The notes beneath the pieces were generated by a model that was given only the letters and a program-made list of their open reading frames with translations, did not search any database and had not been told where the DNA came from. A stretch of DNA of 64,000 nucleotides from Sipunculus nudus. Lineage: Eukaryota; Annelida; Sipuncula; Golfingiida; Sipunculidae. Positions 22,808 through 34,800 of the stretch are shown piece after piece (the first letter of the stretch is position 1; each line of letters begins with the position of its first letter). The DNA lies in assembly GCA_026874595.1 (NCBI GenBank), contig CM049310.1:5392001-5456000 (forward strand). Reading direction: 5' to 3'. The position numbers and the translations under genes are program-made.

Positions 22808-22927
22808 TGTAATGATGGTACTGAACAGCTAGTTACGATGCCGTCAAAGAGGCCCACGTACTTCGTGGTGCAGACTTTGCTGATCGCCCGGACAGCAAAA
22901 TATTTCGTCTGATGGGGTTTTGTGACG
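22808..22927 (+). pseudogene. cytochrome P450 exon 2, with a 4-nt insertion
   Basis: Acceptor TTTCATTTGCAG ends at 22807, and donor GTGAAT begins at 22928. The phase fits exon 1 (two bases plus one completes Gly). The frame first reads VMMVLNS, then meets TAG at 22830-22832. Four bases around 22832-22835 are extra: beyond them the expected P450 sequence resumes in another frame (AHVLRGADFADRPDS, then a Phe-Arg-Leu-Met-Gly-Phe-Cys segment). So the gene is either a pseudogene, an inactive allele or a sequencing error. No third exon was found before the LTR at 23556. Confidence 0.75.
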
Positions 22928-22939
22928 GTGAATCATTTT

Positions 22940-23050
22940 TTACTTAGCTGACTATGACATCTGAGCTATAGCGATCACCCTTTGTCCTTCGTCTGACCGC
23001 CCGTCTTGCCATCCGGCCTGCCGTCTGTTAACAGGGCACAAATCGTTACC
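22940..23050 (-). repeat. dispersed repeat family, tail fragment
   Basis: The reverse complement carries GTGCCCTGTTAACAG, runs of GACGG-type words and TAGCTCAGATGTCATAGTCA, the 3' end of the family. Confidence 0.6.
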
Positions 23051-23555
23051 TTTAGACCTAGAAACTACTAACTGTACATCCTAGGCAAATCTCCTTGGAA
23101 ACCTGAAGATTTATTCTAATAACGATAGGGCCACCAGCACTTACAGAATCATATACATGAATACATTTTTTTTTACAATATCGATATTGTACGGTTTCAA
23201 TTTGATCACGTTTATCATATCCCCAAAGTTCTGACCCATATAATAATTTTGGTAATATAATTTCAAAAGCTTGAAATTTTCACAAACCGGAAGTATGCCT
23301 TATTTTGTATCTATATTTTTTAACATTTCTGCTTTCATATTTCAATTTTGGCTAATCTGACAGAGCCCATGTTTCGATGATAGGTTTGATGAGAAATACC
23401 CAAATATTTTTAATTATTAACCTCACTAATGTTTTTACCTTTGTATGTTCATTTTTCAGCTTTCCTGAGGATACCTCCATTTCTAAATATAACTATTTGT
23501 GACTTATTGAGATTAACCTGCATTCCACACTTTGTGCAAAAATCACCCAATAAAT

Positions 23556-24297
23556 TGTTACAGGTGCCCTTTTCATTGTGTGAAACGGGCGTAACTCGTG
23601 ATGTAGCGTCCGCGTCTGGCCAGGTGTTGCACTCTCGGTTTAATCCGTACTGGATGAACTCTCGTTGTCATGTTAGCTTGGGGCTTTATCGCCTGGCCGA
23701 GCCGGGGCGAGCTCACGTGTGAACCCTAATATGTTGAGACACGGCGCTCGTTTTTCTAGTATGTTCTTTGAACGTGTATACCGTGTTAGATTCTTTAGAT
23801 GGTTCGAGAAATGGAAAATTCCCGGCTTGAGTTGAAAAGTTATATAAAGAGGCTGTGTTTTAGAGCCGAGAGGGAGACAGGTGAGATAATATTCCAGCGG
23901 ACACAGACGTGTGTATGTCAGTTTGTGGGACCTGTCCGATTATCCAGTAATTTCAGGGATTCGACTATTACTAACTCTATACAATTTAATGCTGCCTGCC
24001 TCAAGTTTACTTTCTGGATTGTTACAAGAGCTTTACATTGGACTGTTATTCTCCGAGAAATTCTTGTGAACTGTTCGCCGGCTTATACATTTTAAAGGAC
24101 TTATCGTTGTTACAGTGGTGGTACCCAGGTACTGTGCACTTTGTTTATTTTACTGTGTGATTGTATTGATTTGCTGTTATACTATATTGTTATGTTAGGG
24201 TTGTTTTAAGAATAAATTTTAGTTATTTTTTAACAAAAAAAAACACACTGACTTCTTTATTCATTCCCCTAGACATTTCACGCTGCCTAGTGTTACA
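23556..24297 (+). repeat. LTR of copy A
   Basis: Starts TGTTACAGG and shares GTGTGA(A/C)ACGGGCGTAACTC with the 3' LTR of copy B. A TATA-like TTATATAAAG lies near 23838 and an AATAAA near 24212. A right end at 24297 (AGTGTTACA) gives inverted ends with the TGTAACA start of copy B. A TGTTACA at 24108-24114 is an alternative, shorter end. No primer-binding site was recognised after either. Confidence 0.6.
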
Positions 24298-24548
24298 GAA
24301 TCTGATTTTTTTTATCTCCTTGACAAAGTTTATGTTCATCACGCATACGTGATCTGTTGATATTAGGTTCCGCAATATAAAATTGTGGGTTCGTCTAGGA
24401 GGCCTTATAGTTTTGAAAATGTATTAGGCCTTGACCTAGACACATTGTTTTATCATACATTGTTTACAAGGTTACATACTGTTTACAATACATCGTTTAC
24501 AGGATTATCTCAGTGTTTTTTTTGTTATTGTTTTAACATTATCTTAAC

Positions 24549-24770
24549 ATGGCAAAATTCAAACCTGAGACATTTGTTGACGATCCCGACCCTAATCAAC
24601 TTGAACAGTTGACAAAGGAACAGTTGTTGCGTTTGGGACAACACTTCGGGCTAAGTGTGAAAAAAAGCTTTGAGAAAGTCTGATATAACTGCAAAAATCA
24701 TGCAAGATCTAGTTAGCTAAGGTTTAATTGAAAAGAGTGAAGTTGAAACATAACAAACTGAGGGCCTTGC
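24549..24770 (+). pseudogene. gag 5' fragment of copy A
   Basis: An ATG at 24549 opens a frame (MAKFKPETFVDDPDPNQLEQ, then a SAP-like LTKEQLLRLGQHFGL helix pair) that ends early at 24683. A run of seven A (24660-24666) marks a one-base slip, since the next frame carries on with similar composition for about 30 codons and then hits TAA twice. The helical N-terminus is common in invertebrate Ty3-type Gag proteins. Confidence 0.55.
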
Positions 24771-24857
24771 TATGCAATTAGAATTTAAAAAGTTGGAAAT
24801 GCAACATGAGCCAGCATTAAAACAGGGAACCAAGTTTGTTTCTATGTTAAAAATGGA

Positions 24858-25140
24858 GTGCTTATGCGTAAATGGCGACCACCTGATGCATGCGCTTATG
24901 ATGATTGGGCCATCAAACATCAAATAGCAATGCCCAAAAGCTTTCGCAATGAAATTCTCAGCATGGCACATGAGGCTCCTTTGTCAGGCCATTTAGATAT
25001 AAATAAAACTTATCAGAAAGTTAGTACACACCTCTATTGGCCTAACCTCAGGAAAGATGTTGTACAATATGTTGTTTGCTGTCCTTTCAAGAGTCCTTGG
25101 GTTTCAGTCTCTTTGAACTAGTTTTCGGACATGGACCGCA
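24858..25140 (+). pseudogene. integrase zinc-binding domain fragment, copy A
   Basis: Reads MRKWRPPDACAYDD, then AMPKSFRNEILSMAHEAPLS and GHLDINKTYQKVSTHLYWP, the His-His half of the HHCC domain with its characteristic tyrosine-tryptophan strand. The Cys pair region is cut, and a deletion joins it directly to the end of the integrase core (the segment containing ELVFGHGP in copy B). The DDE catalytic residues are therefore missing. Confidence 0.75.
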
Positions 25141-25299
25141 AACTGAACTTCTAATAAACTGCTTAAAGAAAAACTCTTCTGTGAAAATCCTGATTCTCTT
25201 AGTTTACTGCATGCAGTATGTCTCTGACTCGCACTAAACTTCATTGCAAAGATTGCAAAGTCAAATCTAAAATCTGCACAAAGTAAAATAAAACAAAGT

Positions 25300-25854
25300 A
25301 TGACAAACATTGTAAGTAGGACGTTTGAGCCTGGTGAAAAGGTTCTTCCCTTACTTCCCATCCCTGGCAGACCTCTGCAAGCTAGGTATTTTGGTCCTTA
25401 CATTGTTGACAAGAATGTGTGCGATTTAAATTACATACTGTTGACACCAGATAGGCGTAAGATGAAACAACTGTGCTATGTTAACATGTTGAAACCATAT
25501 TATGACAGAAATAGCACATCAGATGTTGTACATAATGTTACTGCTGTAAATTGTGTAAACAGTGACCCTGACCCAGTTAAAGTAGATACTGATTGTAAGT
25601 GTGATGTAGACATTCAGCGTCGTACAGTACCATTAAAAAACTCAGACGTACTTAAAAACCTGGATGCAAAACTGTCACACCTTACCGCACAACAACAACA
25701 AGACCTCAAGAACCTGCTGCGGAATTATGAACATTTGTTTAGTGACATTCTAACGCGAACTAACATATCGTGCCATGACGTAGATGTTGGCGAGGCTCAA
25801 GGCAGGAGGAGTGATCTCCTTCGTCGTGTTGTAAATGTACAAGTCAAGGGATAA
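25300..25854 (+). pseudogene. integrase C-terminus (GPY module) and linker to RT, copy A
   Basis: Open frame of 184 codons. Residues ~20-75 form the integrase C-terminal module with the GPY motif (RPLQARYFGPYIVDK), then LLTPDRRKMKQLCYVNMLKP. A low-complexity linker follows, and after it a helix (HLTAQQQQDLKNLLRNYEHL, then Phe-Ser-Asp) that in Ty3-type Pol proteins comes just before RT. So integrase and pre-RT segments are fused in one frame in the order integrase then RT. The last ~20 residues diverge from copy B, and the copy ends. Confidence 0.75.
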
Positions 25855-25954
25855 TGATCAGAGTAATCTAGCGCCACAATCTCAAATGAAGTGACAAGTG
25901 AATACATTTTACTGGATACAATGCATAATCTATGACAGTAGCCCCATTATTTGA

Positions 25955-26230
25955 GATACAGGTACCTAGGTATATTCACCGTTTTTGGTTCAGCGGACTA
26001 TCAGTCATCTGAGCTAAAGTCGTGGTCCTTTGTCCGTCGGCTGTCCGTCCGTCCGTCCGTTAAACTGGCACGTTTTGAAACCGTTAGACCTACGAATCCG
26101 AAATTCGGCATACAGTTAGATGTCCCCAAAATCTCCTACCATACAAAAATTGGGTCATTAGGACTTCGTTCCTTCGAGATATTGATGAAAAACCTCCATT
26201 TTTCATAAAAAAAAATTGTTTCACTTTAAG
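25955..26230 (-). repeat. dispersed repeat family, fragment
   Basis: The reverse complement shares CATCTAACTGTATGCCGAAT-like and TTTTGAAACGTGCCAGTTT-like words, GGACGGACGGACGG runs and TAGCTCAGATGAC with the copy at 49.2-49.7 kb. Confidence 0.65.
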
Positions 26231-29200
26231 ACTGCCTAATATCAAAACCACTTATCTCAATTTAATCATTGTATATATGCATATTCTTCATACATTTTCT
26301 ATGTACATACCAAAAATTAGGTCAGTATTGCGTAATGTGTTGAAGTTATGGGCCCGAACATAATGCATCTCATAAAAAATCAAGGAAATATATTTTCTCA
26401 CTTAACATAAGAATGGCTGAAGCTAGAGACTTTTTTCAGGGATATAACTCCATTTAATCAAGATTCAATTGTATACCGAAAATTAGATCTGAATTTTTCA
26501 AATTTTATAAGTTATTTGCATTAATATAAAATCAGTACCTTAAATTTTGCCCAATTTTAAGGCATGGCATGTTTTTTCCCTGTAAGCACTGTTGGTTTAA
26601 TTTTCATATCATGCACACGTAAGGATTTCAGCTTCAAAATTCTGAAACTTGAAAGGAATTGATCAAAAACTGTAGCTTATGTTACAGTTTTTATGAGACC
26701 ATGTCACACCTAGGCTGTACTGAAGCCACTCTTTATGTCCCCATATTAACCTTGTATGCTTGAAGTGAGGCATATACTGCAGCCAGCCAGCTCTTGGGTG
26801 GCTTCAGCTGGATATAACTGTTCAACTCCCCTCCTCTTGTATTTGTTTTGGCAAAATACATAACAATAAACAATAATTTAAAAAATTATTGGTTTATAAT
26901 AACAACTTTAAGAAAAATAAATGGAAAAGGAATTTTATAGTTAATGAGTTACAGCGACCTTGCACTTACTGATGTTTTATGGATCTTTCATGGAATGCTG
27001 AAAATATATTTCAAATGACACCATGCAGTCACCATTGGGTATTTTTTAATTTCAATCATAAAAATGAAAAATAAATAATTAAATAAACTTGTTGTTTACT
27101 ATAAGGGATTATGTGAAGCAAGTTAATGAAAGACAAGGATGCAGTTGACCGTATTAATTAATCTAAATTTCCAGGTGTTTAATTTGTTGGTTAATTTTTT
27201 ATTACAAAATTTAAAAAAATGAAATATTTCAAAATTTTAAAAATATTACTCAGACAAGTGCTCATTAAAGATGTCAATATGTTTGACTATTAACATTAAG
27301 ACTCATAGCTGTATCAGCTGTGACATGATACTGGGTAAATAATCAAAATTTATGTTTCTGAAAACTTTATTTCAGTTAATAAAATTAAACATTCCCAACT
27401 CCAGTTTGCTCCTTGTATAATATATTGGTTTGTTTTGATCCTTGGGTTATTTTTAACACATGTATTAGTTTCATAGCTGAGATTATTTTCTTTTTTTCTG
27501 ATACATATTTTAAAAAAATATATAAAAATTTTCAAATGTGATAAAAAAATCAAATCTTAAAGACAAGTTCTCATTATGATGTCTAAAGTTAATAATTTTC
27601 ATAAGTGTCTTGACAGTGATGTGAAGTATTCAAAAGTGAATATGATATTTTTTTTTATAAATTTAAGCCATAAAACCAAGTAGTTACAATCATTATTTAA
27701 ATTTGTGAAATTTGGATATCCTGGATTCCCAACAGCTTCGTTCGACTGAAACTGAATAAATATGAGACATTGAGTGAATACTTTATAATTGTATTCAAAT
27801 ATGATTAAAAAAACATTCAGTAGTTCGATAATGAAAATTTATACAAATACTAATACAGGTAAAAGGAAAGAATATGAGTGCAAATACTTTCAAAATGTAT
27901 TCATGAATGCATTCATGAATATATTTTGAAATATTATTTTTAATAATCATTTATTTCAATTATATTATTAAAAGAAATCTTTTCAGATGTTACTGTTAAT
28001 ATTTTCTTAATTAAAATGATATTTTTCCCAATAACTGCAATTTATTTTTAAAGAACTGTTTAACTCTCATATTATTTGTGCTAGTGGTACTTTTGATTAT
28101 CTGGCAACCTGTAATTATCGAATAACAGTAAACTCCTTTGTGAAAAGCATGCAACATAATTAACATGACTTACAGTGGACATTTAATTTCTGTTACTAGT
28201 GTTAGTGCTGTAGATTTAATTTTCACAGCATGTATACATAAGCATTTCATCTGTTAAAATCTGAAATTTGAAAGCAATTGATCAAAAACTGTAGATTTCT
28301 TTCAAGTTTTCAAGCACCATGTCTTGATTGTTTTCATAAAGTCTGTGAAATGTGTGCTAGGCAGTGTTACTAACAACTGGTTCAACTTCTGACCTAGCTA
28401 CTGCCTCTGTGACTGTCTAGGTCAGGCTTGGTCAGGCAGTATTTACCAGAGAGCCTCTCTCTCTCTCTCTCTGGCAGTCTAGCTCTCTCTCTCTCTCTCT
28501 CTCCCTCTCTCACTCTCTCTCTTGCTCTCTCTCTCTTTCCCCCATTTTCTCTCACCCCTAAGCCTCCCATCCTCACTGCATCCCATTTTGTTGACATGTA
28601 CTATAAACCAGATAAATTAGCTATGAATGTTGAAGCAAGTTAGAAATGTGAATCAACTGAAATATTCATATGTATGTTATACTGTAAATGTGTAGTTTCA
28701 TTTTTAAACTTGGAAAAAAATGATATATTGAAAAAAAGGAATCATGGTAAATATTGTTAATTTTTCCTGGCTCAGTAGAATGGGAATTAAAATGATCTTC
28801 TTTGTTTCTCCACCTTTCTGCCTGCTTAAATATTTAATAATTATGAATAATATTTGTTTCCCTGTAAGCATTTGGATTAAATTTCATATCCTGTATGAAT
28901 ATGCAAGGGTGCTGTAACTCCCATCATTTCTTCCCCTACCCCACAGAGTCCTTGCTCTTTGGCACTGTGAACAATAGTTCTATTGCTATTCCATTCCATA
29001 AAATTTAATAATTAAAGATATAATATACAGAGAGACTGGGGCGTTGTAACTCCCATCATAACCCCCTCCCCCATCAATCCTTCCACCTGTTAAGTGGGGA
29101 CTTTATGGCTACTGTATACATATGATAAAATAGAAAAATAGGTTTATTAAAATAATTGGATCTCATTATACAAATGTGTACACTGTTGAACTGTCAACAG

Positions 29201-29863
29201 CTTATTAAAAAGGTAACCAGTGGAAACACATGGTCGGATCTAAAAATGTTATTCGCAACAATTTCTTCAGTCATATCAACCAACCATGCCCTAGATTACC
29301 TTTACCGATCAGACTGTATCTACTTTTCATAATATTTAAGATTTTAACCTTCCAGGTGTTTAAGTACTGTTGAATGCTCCATCCCCTCTCTCTGTCTCTG
29401 CCTCTGTCTATCTGTCTTTCTCTCTCTCTCCTTTTCCCTCTACATCCACCTCCTTGCTGTCCTTACTGTTCCCTTCACCGAACCCCATCCGAATGTCAGC
29501 CTCAGCCGCAATTTTCAACCCCTCCTAAATAATTGAAAAATAAACCACTATATTTCACTCTATTAATACATCATTCAGGTTATTTCATTTTTCATTTACT
29601 CATATATTACATTACATTCCTTTATAATAGCCCAACATGTCCATGATATTCATAAGCTTTATCGACTCGATATAGTATCACAATGGAGAAACATTTTAGT
29701 CCAATCACGATCAGCTGAGCGCCGTGACCAATGGGTCCCTTGTTATATATCCTTTTCGTAACGACCATTTAGAAAATGAACATTCAAGGTACAACAAAAA
29801 TGATTGAAGTTCGACCAAACCTATTTGGCTCACTCATCTGGTCTTTTGAGTTTCTAGGTATAA
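26231..29863. other. AT-rich non-coding region with imperfect direct repeats
   Basis: Segments near 26580-26710 and 28200-28330 share TTAATTTTCA(T/C), CTGAAA(C/T)TTGAAAG and AATTGATCAAAAACTGTAG words. A related piece lies at 28860. A (CT)n tract lies at 28456-28545 and a smaller one at 29380-29440. A reverse-oriented family head lies at about 29711-29742. No supported exon. Confidence 0.45.
28456..28545. repeat. (CT)n microsatellite
   Basis: Interrupted CT tract; open frames on both strands rich in Ser/Leu or Arg/Glu come from it. Confidence 0.9.
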
Positions 29864-32800
29864 ACAAGTGACCCAGGGGTCATGACGCTCAGCTGACCAG
29901 GAAGACATTGACAAAAGTAATTTTATCATCTGAATGTCAAATTTGAATGAAATACTTTTTCCAAACTTGACCTTTTGTATAAAATCATCCAATATTCATT
30001 GGGGTACTATGGGGCTCTGTAGCATGAAGGATATGGGTAACAGACACCTATTTTCAAGGTTTACAAGATGACTTTTCAGGGGTCTCCCAGCATGTCAAAA
30101 AATAAAATTCTAGGTCCAGTTATTATGATTTGTGCCCTGTTAACAAATCCAAATGTTCATTCTGGGGGGTATTTCAAAGCCGCATAGGATATGGGTAACA
30201 GAGATGTAATTTCAGGTGCACAAGGAGACTTTTCAGGGGCCTCCCAGCATATCAAGAAAGGAGATTCTAGGTCAAGTCATTATAATTTGTGCTCTGTTAA
30301 CAGATGACCAAATCTTTATTCTGGGGAGTACTTCGGAGCCCCAGAGCATGAAGGATATGGGTAACAGGGACCTTATTTCGGGTTTCCATGTAGACCTTTT
30401 ATGGGCTTCCCTGGAGGTGAGGACAGAAGATTCTAGGTCCAGTCATTATGATTTGTGCCCTGTTAATATATGACCAAATCTTTATTCTGGGGGGTACTTC
30501 AGAGCCCCATAGCTCACAGAATATGGGTAACAGGGACCTTATTTCGGGTTTCCATGTAGACCTTTTATGGGCTTCCCTGGAGGTGAGGACAGAAGATTCT
30601 AGGTCCAGTCATTATGATTTGTGCCCTGTTTACAGATGACCAAATGTTTAAAGATCACAAAAGTAGAGAAAAAAATCGTAAAAAATAAAAAAAATATAGG
30701 TGGCGCCACCAATCTCCAGAAATTGATGAAACACTCCATGATCAATATCCATGCAAAGAATCATGGTGATTAATGCATTAGTTGTTCAGATACTTGAGCT
30801 TTTGTATTAAATTTTGAATTATTCTGGGGGGTACTTCAGAACCCCATAGCTCAAAGAATATAGGTCACAGTGACCTAATTTCAGGTTTACAAGGAGAATT
30901 TCCATAGACCTCCCAGGATTTCAAGTAAGAAGATTCCCGGTCTAGCGGTTACGATTTGTGCCCTGTTAACAGACAGACGCCTGGATGGCCGGACGGACGA
31001 CGGACAAAAGGTGATCCCTACAGCTCAGATGACTTTCAGTCAGCTGAGCTAAAAATTGAAAAAATACAGGTGGCGCCACCAGAATGCAGAAACTGATGAA
31101 ACATTTCATGATCAATATCCATGCAAAGAATCATGGTGATCAATATAATAATTGTTCAGATACTTGAGCTTTTGTATCAAATTTTCCATTATTCTGGGGG
31201 GTACTTCGGAGCCCCATAGCTCAGAGGTTATGGGTAACAGAGACCTAATTTCAAGTTTTTAAGGAAACTTTTCATGGGCCTCTCAGCATGTCAAGAGAGA
31301 AGATTCTAGGTCCAGTTGTTACGATTTGTGCCATGTTAACAGATGACCGCATCTTATGAGATCTCAAAAATAGAGAAAAAAATTCGTAAAAATAAAAAAA
31401 ATACAGGTGGCGCCACCATACTGCAGAAACTGATGACACATTCCATGATCAATATCCATGCAAAGAATCATGGTGATCACTGCAATAGTTGTTTAGATAC
31501 TTGAGCTTTTGTATCAAATTGTCCATTATTCTGAGGGATACTTCAGATGACTTACAGTCAGCTGAGCTAAAAACACTTAATGGTCAATATCCATGCAAAG
31601 AATCATGATGATCTCCGTATTAGTTGTTCAGATACTTCAGCTTTTGTATCAAATTGTCCATTATTCTGAGGGATACTTCAGAGTCCTATAGCTTGAAGGA
31701 TATGGGTAACAGAGACCTAATTTCAAGTTTCCACAGGCACTCTTCATGGGCCTCCTTGCATGACAAGAATGAAGTTTCTAGGTCCAGTTGTTGCAATTTG
31801 TACCCTCTTGATAGATAACATAGGTGGCGCCACCAGTCTGCAGGAACTGATGAGCATCTCATCAATATGTATGCCAAAAATCATGACCATCAGTGATGTT
31901 GTTATTGAGATATTGAAGTTTTTGTATGAAATTTTTGACTACTCTGGGGGGGGGGGGTACTTTGGGGCCCCATAGCTCAAAGGATATGGTTAACAGAGAC
32001 CTAATTTCTGGTTTCCAAGGATATTTTTCAGGGACCTCTCAGTGTGTCAAGAATGAAGATTCTAGGTCCAGTCGTTACGATTTGTGCCATGCTAACAGAT
32101 GACAGCATCCTTAAAGGTCTCAAAAATAGAGGAAAAAATCGTAAAAAATCGAACAATAAAGGTGGCACCACCAGTCTGCAGGAAGTAATGACACATCTCA
32201 TGATCAATAGTTATGCCACAAATCATGACCATCAGTCAAGTAGTTAATGAGATATTGAAGTTTTTGTATGAAATTTTTTACTTTTCTTGGGGGTACTTTG
32301 GGGCTCCATAGCTCAAAGAATATGGGTAACAGAGACCTAATTTCTGGTTTCCATTGAGACTTTTTATAGGTCTCTCAGTGTGTCAAGAATGAAGATTCTA
32401 GGTCCAGTCTTTACGATTCGTGCCTTGTTAACAGATGTTTACATTTTGAAAGGTCTCAAAAATAGAGAAAAAAATTCGTAAAAAATTGAACGATACAGGT
32501 GGCGCCACCAGTCTGCAGGAAGTGATGGAACATCTCATGATCAATATGTATGACAAAAATCATGACCATCAGTCAAGTATTTAATGAGATATTGAAGTTT
32601 TTGTTTGAAATTTTTGCTTTTCTCGGGGGTAGTTTGGGGCCCCATAGCTGGAAGGATATGGGTAACAGAGACCTAATTTCTGGTTTCCATGGAGACTTTT
32701 CATAGGTCTCTCAGTGTGTCAAGAATGAAGATTCTAAGTCCAGTCATTACGATTTGTGCCTTGTTAACAGATGTTCACATTTTTAAAGGTCTCAAAAATA

Positions 32801-33130
32801 GAGAAAAAAATTCGTAAAAAATAAAAAAATACAGGTGGCGCCACCAGTCTTCAGGAACTGATGGAACCTCTCATGATCAATATGTATGCCAAAAAATCAT
32901 GACCATCAGTCAAGTAGTTAATGAGATATTGAAGTTTTTGTATGAAATTTTGGACTTTTCTGGGGGGTACTTTGGGGCCCCATAGCTCGAAGGATATGGG
33001 TAACAGAGACCTAATTTCTGGTTTCCAAGGAGATTTTTCATGGACCTCCAAGGATGTCAAGTAAGAAGATTCCAGTTCTAGCGGTTACGATTTGTGCCTG
33101 GTTAACGGACAGACAGACGGACAGACGGGC
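29864..33130 (+). repeat. 3.3-kb array of dispersed-family units
   Basis: Starts with the family head (GTGACCCAGGGGTCATGACG, CTCAGCTGA) and ends with GACAGACAGACGGACAGACGG. The unit is about 340-370 bp: GGGGGGTACTTCAGAGCCCC, ATGGGTAACAGAGACCTAAT, GATTCTAGGTCCAGT, ATTTGTGCCCTGTTAACAGA, CTCAAAAATAGAG, the palindrome GGTGGCGCCACC, CAGGAACTGATG, and TATTGAAGTTTTTGTATGAA. The first part (29.9-30.6 kb) repeats only the front half of the unit at about 170 bp. Short open frames repeating MGNRDLISGFH are translations of the repeat. Confidence 0.85.
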
Positions 33131-33191
33131 ATATGTGCATGCCTTAGGGGCTAAATGATTTGTCCATCTGTAACCTAGGGGTTAATTCTGA

Positions 33192-33213
33192 CTTAGGGGC
33201 TTAAGCCCCTAAG
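33192..33213. repeat. perfect 22-bp palindrome
   Basis: CTTAGGGGCTT followed by its exact reverse complement. The same core words, GGGGCTT and AAGCCCC, dominate the two satellite arrays that follow. Confidence 0.9.
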
Positions 33214-33419
33214 AATTTTCAGAAGTGTGTTCAAACGATACTTGAGGGGTTTTCCTGTCTTTTGAACACCTATCTTAAATTACCCCCTAAGGAACGGACT
33301 TCACTATTTTGTCCGTTGTCCATATTTTTGCAATTCCACATTGTACAGTTATGCCCCCTGGTGTTTCTTATGGTTATTAGTTGCCAAACTCATCTCCTAT
33401 CCTTAGGGGCTCTTTTTGG

Positions 33420-34800
33420 TACGCGAACACATTTTCAGTACTTGGGGGCTTTTTTTTTTTGGACAGACACATCTTCAGTTCCTGAGTGCTTTTGTTTATG
33501 GACAAAAACACATCTTCAGTACTTTGGGGCTTTTTACTTTGGACATAAATACATCTTCAGTACTTAGGGGCTTTTTTTTACAAAAACACATCTTCAGTGC
33601 TTGGGGGCTTTTTTTTTACATAAACACATCTTCAGTACTTGGGGGCTTTTGTTTTTGGACATAAACACATCTTCAGTACTTGGGGGCTATTTTTTTTGGA
33701 CAAACACATCTTCAGTGCTTGGGAGCTTTTTTTTGGACTAACACATCTTCAGTACTTGAGTGCTTTTTTTATGGACATAAACACATCTTCAGTCCTTGGG
33801 GTTTGTTATATTAGAACATAAATACATCTTCAGTATTTAGGAGCTTTTTTTTACATAAACACATCTTCAGTACTTGGGTTTTTTTTATTTTTGACATAAA
33901 TACATCTTCAGTACTTAGGGGCTTTCTTTTTTACAAAAACATATCTTCAGTTCTTGGGGGCTTTTTTTACATAATCACATCTTCAGAACTTGGGGGCTTT
34001 TTATTTTGGACATAAACACATCTTCAGTACTTGGGGGCTTTTTATTTTTGACATAAATACATCTTCAGTACTTAGGGGCTTTCTTTTTTACAAAAACATA
34101 TCTTCAGTTCTTGGGGGCTTTTTTTACATAATCACATCTTCAGAACTTGGGGGCTTTTTATTTTGGACATAAAAACATCTTCAGTACTTAGGGGCTTTCT
34201 TTTTTACAAAAACATATCTTCAGTTCTTGGGGGCTTTTTTTACATAATCACATCTTCAGAACTTGGGGGCTTTTTATTTTGGACATAAACACATCTTCAG
34301 TACTTGGGTTTTTTTTATTTTTGACATAAATACATCTTCAGTACTTAGGGGCTTTCTTTTTTACAAAAACATATCTTCAGTTCTTGGGGGCTTTTTTTAC
34401 ATAATCACATCTTCAGAACTTGGGGGCTTTTTATTTTGGACATAAACACATCTTCAGTACTTGGGGGCTTTTTATTTTTGACATAAATACATCTTCAGTA
34501 CTTAGGGGCTTTCTTTTTTACAAAAACATATCTTCAGTTCTTGGGGGCTTTTTTTACATAAACACATCTTCAGAACTTGGGGGCTTTTTATTTTGGACAT
34601 AAAAACATCTTCAGTACTTAGGGGCTTTTTTTTACACAAACACATCTTCAGTTCTTTATTAATTTTAACATGACACGCCTTCAGTACTTGGGTTTTTTTT
34701 GGCTACTTAAACACATCTACATAACTCGGGGGCTTTTTTCGGTACTAAAACACATGTATTTTGGATGCACATCTTCAGTGCTTGGGGGCTTTTTTGGGAA
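33420..34800 (+). repeat. satellite array 1, about 40-bp units
   Basis: About 33 copies of ACACATCTTCAGTACTTGGG, followed by GGCTTTTT and a T-rich tail, with units of 31-45 bp. Between 33.99 and 34.6 kb a higher-order unit of about 157 bp (four basic units) repeats with near identity, a sign of recent amplification. Open frames of about 60 codons recurring every 157 or 273 bp are translations of it. Confidence 0.9.

Larger units (their letters stand above)
23556..25860 (+). mobile_element. Gmr1-like LTR element, copy A, internally deleted
   Basis: A 5' LTR, a leader, the start of gag, then a large deletion to the integrase zinc domain, a second deletion removing the integrase core, then the integrase C-terminus and the linker that leads into RT. 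The copy stops at about 25855, before RT. It shares close sequence with copy B at the right edge of the window, and both place integrase ahead of RT. Confidence 0.8.

Noticed and set aside
23429-24095. Plus-strand open frames of 97 and 98 codons
   Set aside because: They lie mostly within the copy A LTR and have no domain.
24108-24114. Alternative right end of the copy A LTR
   Set aside because: It has the right TGTTACA end, but would leave the AATAAA outside the LTR; kept only as a possibility.
28394-28643. Ser/Leu- and Arg/Glu-rich proteins
   Set aside because: Translations of the CT microsatellite on the two strands.
30216-32247. Family of proteins with MGNRDLISGFH
   Set aside because: Translations of the noncoding array units; frames differ and break between units.
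33262-34602. Repeat protein rich in HIFSTWGLF and NTSSVL
   Set aside because: Translation of the 40-bp satellite; spacing is irregular and frames shift.
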